Shown here: positions 54,311 to 64,000 of the stretch, piece by piece
Numbering within the stretch: the first letter of the stretch is position 1
Layout: every line of letters begins with the position of its first letter
Source of the DNA: Rotaria sordida
Lineage: Eukaryota; Rotifera; Eurotatoria; Philodinida; Philodinidae
Direction: 5' to 3'
NCBI GenBank assembly: GCA_905250125.1
Contig: CAJNOL010000330.1
Coordinates: forward strand, 62,001 to 126,000
Length of the DNA stretch: 64,000 nucleotides
The notes under the pieces: model-generated
The model's database searches: none
What the model was told of the DNA's origin: nothing
What the model saw: only the letters and a program-made list of their open reading frames with translations
Position numbers and translations under genes: made by a program

Positions 54311-57300
54311 TCAAATCTATTTTTTTTTTTTCAATTTTTTCTTTTCTTTTTTTTTTCTCAGGTCAATGTTGTTTTTGTATTTGTGCGTTTTTGTCTTTAA
54401 TATAAAATAATTCTATATATTAGTTATCAATGTATATGTATATTAAAATAATTGTTGATTTCATAAAGACATACTCATCAAATCTCACGGGTGATATGTT
54501 GTTTTTGTTGTTTCATCGCATATTTTTTTTGTTGTTGTTGTTGTTATTCGTGATATTCAATGTATAGCTGTAGTTAAGTTTGTCTGATGTGATGATCTAA
54601 AGAGAAATGACAGTAAAAAAAAAACCGATTATTAATACTGTTTTTTAATTATATGTATAATATCAATGTATTTTTCTCTTGATTATCAATACCGTTGTTT
54701 TTGTGTTTTTTTTTTCCTTGATAATATGTCTTTCTTTTCTTTGTTTTTTGTTTTTTGTAATTTGAAAATTATCAATACGTTAGAACAAAAGACAATATTA
54801 TATTGAAAAGAAAAATTTTTTCAAATTGATAAGAAAGAAAAAACATATAATATTGATTTAACTAATGAACAATCAAAGATAAAATATAATATGAGATAAT
54901 GATTATTTATTAAAGAAAAACAAAAATGCAAAGTTCTAAATAACTTATCAGTTAGAAGCTTTGCAAATAATTTTTTATATCATATCAATGAAATTATCTT
55001 TCGTAGTTAAATAATTTTTTTGTATAATGTGAATAAATAAATTTAACTTTGTCCTGATAAATCAGTTTGCTATATGAATAATTCTCTAAATTAGAATTAT
55101 CACATCATCAAAAATCATATTTCAGGACGATCTATAAAATATAATAATAAAAACATTCAGTGTAGTTATATTTTTTCTATTTTTAATAAAAGTTCAAGTA
55201 CATGCACGTAGACAATTGAATGTATAACGATTTCTAACACTTATAATATTATCACTTGCTGATTTGTTTTAATTATTCAACTTGTTAATTAGATTCGTTA
55301 TTTCTCTCGGTATATTCATTGACAGTTCCACTATTCAGTATCATTGATGCTTATTGATATTTGTATTTTAGAAAAACATCGTATTATCACTAAGATTCTA
55401 CGAGCTTGAAGGATATTTGAATGCTTGCAAATTTTACAAAACTTCGTATCTTCTTTAATTGAAATACGAAATATGTGACATTACGTCCTTTTATGTTGTT
55501 ATAAATCATATATTTCTTATTTTTATTAACTGATTTCCTCATAATTATATTTTTTTTTTGTGAAATCATAAATCATAAATTGAATAGAACAAAATGGAAT
55601 AATAATCGAAGTGAAAAAAATTTCAAATCTTCAACAAATATGATTTCCCATTGACGTAATCACGTAGAATATCTTACATAACGATTCGAGTATTTTCTAA
55701 ATAGATTTGTAACAACTCTGGCTTTATTTAGATCAACAATGAACTGAATCTGAAATTCAACGAGTTCTATTGATTCTACTAGTCACATTCCGAAAACGAC
55801 TCATCCATCATATAGACAAAACTTAATAACTGCAAAAATAGTACCTAAAAAAACTTTTGAATTTTCGAAGAACTCGTCGCAATTCACCTAAAAGCTGGCT
55901 TCTGTTATACCAACAATGGACAATAAATAATTACCGTCTAGGAAATCTATGTTCGAATAAAATTTTATTATATTACTGGTTCATTTGCAGCTCAAATACA
56001 TCAATACTTTATTCCATATTAACAAAACATTTCTGTCATCTTTATTGGAAATCATGAATATTTAATTTCATCATCAAATAAAACAAACATTATTTTCTTG
56101 GATTCTCAATTACAATCAAAGTTTAGTTTCTATTCAAAAAAACTAAAAGAATCATTAATTATCTTTTTGCTATTAAACATGGTAGTTATTTCATTTATGA
56201 ATTTAATTCAAGCATTTCATTTCATCATCATCATCATCGAAACATACAACATATCGCTTTTCAATGATAACTATCATTATTTATTAATATTCTTCCAATG
56301 TTCACTGCTAATTTTATTCATTCTTCATCATAAATTCAAAAATATTATAGAAGATAATTGGAGTTGAATAAAAATAATTCATCAATATCAAGAAACTATT
56401 CATTCACTTATTCAACAATAAATTCTAATCTGTGATCATAAACAATAATCATTAATTAATATTAATCATCTACTTGTTGCTGTTAATCAATCAAAATCAG
56501 ATTACAAATATGATAATGAAAATAAATAATGAGCAAGGATGTACAAGAAAATAAAAATATTGGAAAACTTGTTCGATTTTTGAGTACATGAAAATCGACA
56601 AAAACAACATTAATTGAACAAATTAAACAACTGACTAGTAATATGATTGAACATAATTTTTGTTATGCAATAGATTTTGCAAAGTGATAAGAGATTGAAG
56701 TCATGATTTTTTAAGAAATAAACTAAGTATTTCTTTCGATTACGAGTAACATACTCTATTGTGTAACAGATGTTAGTGTTGATCAATCTGACCATAAAAT
56801 TCCAAATTATTATCAACAATTATTTGGTTAAAATAATTTTTTTTCTCTTGTTCATGATGATGAAAAGAAATATAATATTATGGTACTATATGAATCAATA
56901 TTATTCATTTCAAGATTGTTTGACTCGTGATTTACAACCTGAACGTTATCTTTATTTTTATTTGATCTATCAAAAAGTGAAGATGATTATTAGTAAAAAG
57001 ATATTAGTAGGACACATTTCTCCATCATTCTTCGAATCATTGTCATTAATACTAAAGTTATGTTTGAGTATTATCACAAATTGTTCTCTTTTAGAATTTA
57101 TGCTTATTTCGCTTTTTAATCTTTGTTTTTTTTTGTTACACTCTTAAATGATTATTTGTTTGTTTAATATGGAATAATATGATTTGTTCTCATTGAATTT
57201 CTGTAGTTTGTTCTTACGCACACACACACACGCTTTGTAATAAATTTCAAACAATAATCAACAATATTAATAATAAAATGTGAAACATGATTACGACTTG

Positions 57301-57406
57301 ATTTTCATAGATTTTCTACAGATTTGTTTCATTTTTCTCTCTCTGTAAATATCTCATATAAATCAATAATACTTAAATATAGTAGGTTAGTGTTTATTCA
57401 AGCATA
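54311..57406. other. Intergenic, RdRP gene to neuropeptide gene, with possible decayed coding stretch
   Basis: 54311-55800 is AT-rich with T tracts and (GTT)n near 54530, probably the RdRP 3' UTR and beyond. Between about 55840 and 57150 the codon texture resembles host coding DNA (for example VIFIGNHEYLISSSNKTNII near 56030-56085 and NIMVLYESILFISRLFDS near 56873-56925), but frames are interrupted every few dozen codons and I cannot assign a family. A CA microsatellite lies at about 57217-57231. Confidence 0.35.
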
Positions 57407-58038
57407 TTATCGATGTTGATCAAGTTTAATGGCACGTCCAAGTCTTGGTGCTGCTCGTTGTTCATGCGTCAAATATTCGATTTCATATGGATCATCGTTG
57501 CTAATATAATCATCATCTACATTATAATATTGACCAAGGTGATTTAATCGTGACATCAAATCAACGACATGTCGACCAAGACGTGGTGAAGCACGGCCAA
57601 GTCGAGGTGAAGCGCGACCAAGTCGGGGTGAAGCACGACCAAGTCGAGGTGAAGCACGACCAAGTCGAGGTGAAGCACGACCAAGTCGAGGTGAAGCACG
57701 ACCAAGACGTGGTGCTGCTCGTTGAACTAAATCCCACTCAGATCGAGATAAGATAATTGGGTGATGACTATTGATAACTTCATATTCTTGTAATTGATCG
57801 AGATCTATTGGTTTCGAATAAATACACGAACAACAAACTAATTAAAATAAGAAAGAAATAATTAATATTTATAAATAATACGACAACATACCAATAAGAG
57901 TAACTGTCAAGATTAAAAACCGATTTAACTTTACAATACTAGATACATGTTGAGTAATACCTTGACAAATTAATCCAAAGTCAAATAAGAAGCATAAAGA
58001 AAAAAAAAGAAAAAGTTTATACCTGTTGATGATGACAT
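57407..58038 (-). CDS. PRLamide-type neuropeptide precursor
   Basis: A 171-residue precursor in three exons (58038-58023, 57960-57892, 57837-57407; 516 nt, all GT-AG). The N-terminus MSSSTGITQ...LNRFLILTVTLIVCCSC reads as a signal peptide. After an acidic spacer (KPIDLDQLQEYEVINSHH, then PIILSRSEWDLVQR) come AAPRLGR and six ASPRLGR copies without gaps. A second spacer (HVVDLMSRLNHLGQYYNVDD...YLTHEQR) leads to one more AAPRLGR and a tail AIKLDQHR. Each Gly-Arg would be an amidation and monobasic cleavage signal, giving six ASPRLamide and two AAPRLamide peptides. PRL-amide ends are the active core of pyrokinin-type (neuromedin-U-related) peptides in protostomes. The family placement is an inference from the C-terminal motif; the peptides are shorter than insect FXPRLamides and lack the Phe. 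Confidence 0.88.
57570..57719 (-). repeat. 21-bp tandem array coding (A/S)PRLGR
   Basis: Seven adjacent 21-bp units, the coding basis of seven of the eight peptides. Three central units are identical at the nucleotide level and the outer ones differ at silent sites (CGT/CGA/CGC, CCT/CCC/CCA), as expected from unequal crossover or gene conversion within the array under purifying selection on the peptide. Confidence 0.9.
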
Positions 58039-61000
58039 GATGATGATTATCAAGAAATATGAGTGTGTCCGAAGGAAATAATAAAATGAAATACTTTCTG
58101 CTTTTCTTTTCTTTCTCTTTTTTTTCTCTCTCTCGATCTACAATATATATTCTATCTCTTCTTTCGAATCAATAATATCGTGTAGTTAGATTTCTTTTGA
58201 TATTTGGTACAATTGTTTATTGATGTTTTGTAAATGATAGGGTCTTTTATACAATGACTACTAAATAAATTCTATAGAGCGAGCTGTTTCTTTTTTTTTT
58301 GCCTCTATTTACAATAGGTTCATCAAGTCAAAGGGAAAAGTAAGGAATAAATTAATATAAGGACGAGACATTCTTTTTTTTAATAACATCAATTCTCAAC
58401 TATCGTAAGCATACTACTTTATTCTTTTGTTCATTTTTATTAGAAATAAAACTATACTACAACATGATGTGCATATTGATTGTGATATCCGGTACTTGTA
58501 TTTTTTTAGATCATAAAAATGTATGAAAATAATCTGAAGGTTAACAATGTATAATATCAAAGAAATGATAGACATCGAATGGGAACAAGCAATAGATCTA
58601 GATAGATAACATTGAAAACAACTAGGAAATGTTCATTCAAATTTTAACCTTTTTCTATCAAATAATTCTATAAAAAATCAAAAGAAAAGAAACATATTGT
58701 TTTTTTTTTGAATAAAAATTTGAAATATTTTTTTCTTTATTTACTATACAAACAACAACATTCAGCGAAATAGTATAAATTAATTTTAAAATTTCTTTAT
58801 AAAAAAATGATATTTTGTAGATACAAAAAAAAATATATATATACATTATTAATAGACAAAACGGAAAGTCTATTCGGAAAAAAAAGTAAACATTTCGAGC
58901 GCATATAGGTATAAAAAAAAACTATGATGAAAAAAGATTTTAAGAATCATCATATTTGCTTTTTTTCAAAGACAAACATTCATATCAAACTTATATATTC
59001 ACAATAAAATTTTAAAAAATTAAAACATTATTCGACATTAACGATTTATAACATTTATTTTGTTTAACATTCAAAGAATTAACTTTCTAATAATTATATT
59101 TGATAATTATTTTCATTGATAAAATTTTAAAATCGATCACTACACTGAAATATAAATAAAATATCTATTGAATATGATAAAATATATTTAAATAAACAAA
59201 TGTAATTATTATCAATTATATTGATTTAATTTAGATTGGATTTTATGTATGAACTTAATTATTATCTTCTATCTGAGCAGACTTTCGATAAACATAATTC
59301 TATATAATCAGTAATCTTATTCATATAGGATTAAGCAAATATTAAATCTAATTCATCTTTTTATTCGAGCAGAAAAACATCATTCTTATCTCTTATAGAC
59401 TTCTTATTTTTATTTTGACTTGAGAAGAGACATTACTCTCTCTTTCTATCTTCGTTTGTTTCTTTAAAAAAAAAAAAAAAGACAGAAAATTGAAATTATA
59501 ATTAAACAAAAATATATTCATTTTTGCCGAGATAAAAATAAATAGTTAATAAGTTAGTTTTTTTTTTCTAGATGAATGAAAATTGTTAATTATTTTTGAA
59601 CCTCAAGAAAAGCAGAATATGAGAATTCAAGTAGCAAATTCAAGGACAAAACCTGAGTAAAAATGAATATATTAAAGAATTAATGATTAAAAGAGAATAG
59701 ATATTATAGTCGAAGTTCATCGGAACTAAAAGAAATTCAATAAATTCAGTACTATAAAAATCAATTACTTAATATACAAATTTTTTATAATTAAACTTCC
59801 AAGAAACAACATTTTTTCATTAATTACAATCATAACTTGTTCAAAAATATAGACAATGTGTTAGTGGCTAATGAGTTTGTTTCCTAATAAAAAGAAAACA
59901 TCCTACGCAGTGTTAATTCATTTCTAAAAGTTTTTGTACCATAAAATCAGCAAATATTTCTACAGAAATATTATCTTCATATTGAAGCTCATAAGTATTA
60001 CATTCTCTTAGCAGAAAAGTTTTTGTCGAAACTCAATTTCACCATTTTTTTATTGTTTTACTTTGACTAGAATCTATTTATATAATTTAACTCATCAAAG
60101 TATTGTAGTGCAGGATTTAGAGCACTATTTTTTTATATCTTAATTTACAAAAATTTCACAGTTAGGTTTAGATATCAACATAGGTGGCGGAAGCCATTAG
60201 GCTTGGGTAGGTGTAATTCTACCCAAGCCTAATGGCTTCCGCCGCCTATGGATATCAATCATAATATCATGAAAAATCAACAATATCTTTTCAACTGTTA
60301 TTATTCTTATTTATTGAATTTTAAAATAATGAAATCTCTGCAAACGATGCTTTGTTGAAAATAATGATATAATCTTTCAAATCAAATGTGCATTAAACTT
60401 GTAATCTTTTATATGAATAAGCTGTATTGTTTTTCTTTCATTAGTTGATATTGGACAAGATTTGAAGTAAAAATGCTTGTAGTCTAAAACATTAAATCAA
60501 ACTAAAGTCTTAGACGATGATAAGTTATAATAGTTTTTTCATTCGTTTGTGAATATCACTATATCTATCGCATAAGAACTGAATCGTTTCATTTAGAAAT
60601 TAATTAAATCTTTAATGCTACTTTTATTATAATTTTTTTCTTTCGAATATAAATCAATACAATCAAAGTTTTTCAGAATTTGTTAATCAAAAATAATATT
60701 AGAATTCTTCTATTTGTATTAGGATTTCTAAGAAATCTTAGTTATTCTATGAGATGTACACATCCTATTCGCTAATTTCTCTGATCATATACTTATTCAT
60801 TTGAACGCACAATGCACAACATTGCATGTGATTGAGAGTGTGCGGATGTGTATCCTGTCGAAGTACTGAAATCTTATTTTGTAGATAGAATTGTTCTTTC
60901 ATCTAAACCTATATCAATTAAAGTCCTGAATGATATATAGTGATGCAATTTATTTTACTGAAAAATAGAGAAACTTTTTCTTTTTTACTAAATGAAACCG

Positions 61001-61362
61001 ATAAAATAATCTTAAAAAATGACGTGCGCCCTCTATCCTTTTATGTAATTGCAGTACATTGTCTTGAATGGAAAACAGAGTTTTTTTTTCTTTCAGGTGA
61101 TTCATTATTGACAACCAACAAATGAAGAAAGGGAAAATAAAATTGGTTGTAATGTTTTCATAAAATATAATGAATAGATAATTGTGAAATTCTGATTACC
61201 TATCAATATGTAATTAGTATATGTATCATTTCCTATTCTAATTTAATATTCGCGTAAAAGAATTTCACAAATATCATATTAGTTATGAAATAATACATAT
61301 ATTTAAGTCATTTGTAACTTTTGAAAGACCATTATTTTTCCAATTTACTCTTGATTTTTATT
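58039..61362. other. Intergenic, neuropeptide gene to PARG gene
   Basis: About 3.3 kb, AT-rich, without recognisable genes. The first few hundred bases should hold the neuropeptide promoter on the minus strand. A hairpin MITE lies at 60179-60250. The open frame at 60940-61125 is short and unsupported. Confidence 0.55.
60179..60250. mobile_element. 72-bp hairpin MITE with 8-bp target duplication
   Basis: Two 32-bp arms pair with a single mismatch around an 8-base loop (gtgtaatt). The arms start CATAGGYGGCGGAAGCCATT. Flanks are gatatcaa on both sides (60171-60178 and 60251-60258), a perfect 8-bp duplication. Both the duplication size and the GGCGGA-type terminus fit the hAT superfamily. It is much more GC-rich than its surroundings. 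With almost no loop, it is close to a pure palindrome. Confidence 0.9.
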
Positions 61363-63272
61363 ATGGCCAGTGCAAATTATTATAATGATCGACGAAGACG
61401 TCGAAAAAATCAGTCACTTAGTGCACCATTCGATATACAAATTCCATCATCACTTAAAGATCCAACAGATACTTGTTCTTTATGCAAACAACTCGAATCT
61501 TTAAGAAATGATGATAATGCACGTAATTTGGCTCTTAATTATTTACATAGTCATGAGGATTTTGCAAATGTATGGAATTCGACAACTATTCGTCCAAATA
61601 CACGACGTATGATGCGTAAAATGGTACAAATACAAACAATCAATGCTGTATGCAATGGGTACAAATAAAATTTAATCGCGAGTTTTTTTTTTTACATAGT
61701 CTTATTTTGTTAATTTACTTAGATTCTATCGACTTCCGAATGGTGCTAAAATAAATTTAGACAAGAATAGAATGGCATATGCAGCTCAAAATACTCGACA
61801 ATATGGTAATGATTATGACTATGATACAACATTTCAACAATATACTAACGAACAATCATGTCAAATATTTGTTATAAATGGTGATTGTCTTGATGTTGTC
61901 ATGTATTTCAAAGATAAATATCCAAAATCGAATCCAGTTGTATTAAATATGGCTTCAGCAAGAAAGCCTGGTGGTGGTTGGAAAAATGGTATATTTATTT
62001 GAATATATATTTGATAATATTAAATTATATTTTATTATATCTAGGTGCTGGTGCACAAGAAGAAAATCTTCATCGTCGTACAAATATGTTTCAATGTCTT
62101 GAAGATCCTTATCATGAATTAGAAGGTCAACGAAATTGGGATTATCATATACCTGAAGTAAGTTTTACCCTTTTTTTTTTTATAAACTTATGCCAAGAAG
62201 GAAAAAACAATTTGTTTTTTTTTTAAAGTTTGGTGGTGTTTATACTCCAAATGTAAGTGTTTTTCGTGGTTCAGAATCTAATGGTTATCCATTTTTCCCG
62301 AATGGTCCAGAATATATTTCATTTATTGCTTGTGCAGCTTATTCTCATCCACCAACAGAAACAGATGAAAATGGAGAATTGAAATTAAGTGGTAAACATA
62401 TAATACAAAATATGAAAAATAAAATGGAAAGTATTTTCAAAATTGCACTCGAAAATAAACATGATATTTTAATATTATCAGCATTAGGATGGTAAGTATT
62501 AAATGAATATTAAAACAAAACAAAAAAAGAAATAATTATCCTATTTGAAATATGAAACATATATATGAGAGACTTGAAATCGATTGAATTTTCTTCAATT
62601 GTCAAAAAAAAACCAGATCCATCTTGTATTCGATACCTACTTCAGGTCTGAATATGATTAGCGAATTATTATATAATACTTTTATCACAATACTTAGATA
62701 TTGAATATCATATATAATTAGTATCTTAAAAATGTATAGTCGATTATAACATTGCTAATGGGAAAACAATGAAAAATCAGTTGTATTCGGTATATAGTGA
62801 TGCTCGATATTAAGAAGATGGATTTTCTTACAGAACAATTCGTTTGTTGTTGTTTTTTTTTTCGAATTTATTTATTATTTAATGACGAAAATTTCTAGTT
62901 GTTTTTGATAATTACTTTGAATTAATTCATTCTGATTGACATTTTCATAGATGTATAATAATTTCTATATCAAAATAAATTCATTTTTTTTTATTTAGTG
63001 GTGCTTTTCAAAATCCTCCAAAACATATTGGTAAGAATCAATGATAGTTACATATTATATTAATTATTATTATTCATTCTATTATAGCACAGTTATTTCA
63101 TGAAGTAATTGCAACAAAATATAAAAAATCATTTAAATACATAGTTTTTGCTATTATTAATGATCATAATGCTATGAAAGCTCATAATCCAACTGGTAAT
63201 ATTCAACCATTTGCTGAAGTTTTTCAAGTCGATACACTATCCATCGATGAACTTCAAGAAAGACTTTCTTAA
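61363..63272 (+). CDS. Microbial-type poly(ADP-ribose) glycohydrolase
   Basis: Hydrolyses poly(ADP-ribose) after DNA damage signalling. Six exons (61363-61658, 61723-61988, 62045-62157, 62229-62491, 62999-63030, 63088-63272), about 384 residues, start MASANYYNDRRRRRK, whose basic run may be a nuclear signal. The fold is the macrodomain of the short PARG family (TIGR02452-like): FVINGDCLDVVMYF, VVLNMASARKPGGGWKNG and then AGAQEENLHRRT. The catalytic signature GGG-X7-QEE is complete with both glutamates. Later blocks are GGVYTPNVSVFRG, YISFIACAAYSHPP and ILSALGCGAFQNPPKHIAQL, ending ELQERLS. This is the compact form common in bacteria and fungi, not the long animal PARG. Transfer into the lineage is plausible but cannot be shown here; it now has host-like introns and codon use. 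A 507-bp intron separates exons 4 and 5. Confidence 0.9.
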
Positions 63273-63339
63273 TTGACAGAATTAAAAACAAAATTAAATG
63301 TTTTTCTTTTTTTTTTTGTTGAAAATTTTTCTATAAAAA

Positions 63340-63356
63340 TCATTATTTTATTCTAG
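63340..63356 (+). promoter_or_regulatory. Acceptor-like site before the last gene (possible trans-splice site)
   Basis: TCATTATTTTATTCTAG ends at 63356, 18 nt before the ATG at 63375 and 84 nt after the PARG stop. A splice acceptor with no visible donor in so short a gap fits spliced-leader addition to a downstream gene of a two-gene operon, which bdelloids are known to be capable of. Alternatively it could be the end of a 5' UTR intron. Confidence 0.4.
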
Positions 63357-63374
63357 ATAAACATATGTATTAGA

Positions 63375-64000
63375 ATGTCGTCAGCATTTGTTGAACTTCT
63401 TCGTAAATCAAATCTTGATTATATTGTTACACGAAAATCATTGAAAGTTGGTTCGCATAGTGATGATATTATATTTGCTTCATTGATTGATACGAAAACA
63501 AAAACATTACAAGTAAAAAGAATTTTTTTTCAAAAAAAAAACAACAACTTTTCTTTAGTTAATTGCATGTTTGGATAAATTAGAATCTGTTACAATATGG
63601 TCAACAGCATTAGATGAACGTGCATTTCAATTAAATGCACGTCTTTTAGATATAACAGAACTTGGTGAAACAATGATTTTTCTTTCTGAACGTATAAATG
63701 AATCGGATTTTACTCTTGCTAAAGCTTCAATAACAAATAGTGATAGTCAATATGAAGTTTCACAAATTAATGTAACATTTACACATCCAAAAAATAAACA
63801 ATCAATAACTCTTCAACTTTATGAAAATATTAATGATGGAGAAAAAGCTTCATTTTTAAGTAAAATTCTTTTACATATTTATAAACGTAATGAACAATTA
63901 TCAACTGAAATTAAAACACAACAATTACGTTTAAAAGAATTATCAAGTAAAACAGAACGTGAACAATTACGTTCAAGTGGTACGAATCGAATTTTTGATG
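63375..64000 (+). CDS. Possible XRCC4-superfamily (PAXX-like) protein, 5' part
   Basis: Begins MSSAFVELLRKSNLDYI, exon 1 to 63512, then exon 2 from 63559 runs off the window (194 codons seen). The N-terminal 140 residues alternate short beta-type strands and include ESVTIWSTALDERAFQLNAR, then a helix FLSKILLHIYKRNEQLSTEI continuing into a charged coiled coil (TQQLRLKELSSKTEREQL). A beta head followed by a coiled-coil stalk, and a W-S-T...LD pattern like PAXX (LWSTCFTPDSL), suggests the XRCC4/XLF/PAXX/SAS-6 superfamily. This is fold-level reasoning, not recognised orthology. The PARG gene just upstream, also linked to DNA-break repair, fits that reading. Confidence 0.4.

Overview
The window looks like nuclear DNA of a protostome animal with a very AT-rich genome. 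The best fit is a bdelloid rotifer, probably Rotaria-like. This is inferred from gene content and architecture, not from a marker gene. The signs are: many 50-60 nt introns in strongly A/T-biased codons; a complete cellular (QDE-1/RRF-1 type) RNA-dependent RNA polymerase, which most animals lack but bdelloids keep in many copies; a microbial-type poly(ADP-ribose) glycohydrolase; and acceptor-like sites a few bases before some start codons, as expected with spliced-leader trans-splicing. Other RdRP-bearing animals are not formally excluded.

Layout. 1-26.7 kb holds four genes on the minus strand: a full ABC transporter of the MRP/ABCC1 type whose 3' end runs off the left edge (1-9368); the ubiquitin-conjugating enzyme UBE2K (9867-12911); an N4BP2-like protein with P-loop kinase, CUE-like, DUF1771 and Smr domains (14493-21911); and a bHLH-PAS protein most like BMAL1/CYCLE (22687-26739). 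26.7-32.2 kb is a divergent intergenic region with a decayed PLAC8-family gene (30492-30991). 32.2-54.3 kb holds three co-oriented plus-strand RNA genes: a three-KH protein of unknown role (32202-35606), a KH plus DEAD-box helicase of the DDX43 type (37615-42301) and the RdRP (47136-54310). At 57407-58038, minus strand, lies a neuropeptide precursor with eight PRLGR repeats. At the right edge are a microbial-type PARG (61363-63272) and, 102 bp downstream on the same strand, the start of a possible XRCC4/PAXX-like DNA-repair gene (63375 to the edge).

Mobile DNA sits almost entirely in introns and intergenic DNA and consists of small non-autonomous DNA elements: two hAT-like MITEs with 8-bp target duplications, a Tc1/mariner-like MITE, a 978-bp element with about 400-bp inverted arms inside a DDX43 intron, and several foldback structures. 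I saw no LTR element, retrovirus-like element, LINE, CRISPR, rRNA or tRNA.

The most notable points are the PRLamide neuropeptide precursor, a pair of equal-length tandem exons in the ABC transporter that can only be used one at a time, and the adjacency of DDX43, a KH protein and an RdRP, with a natural long hairpin in one of their introns.
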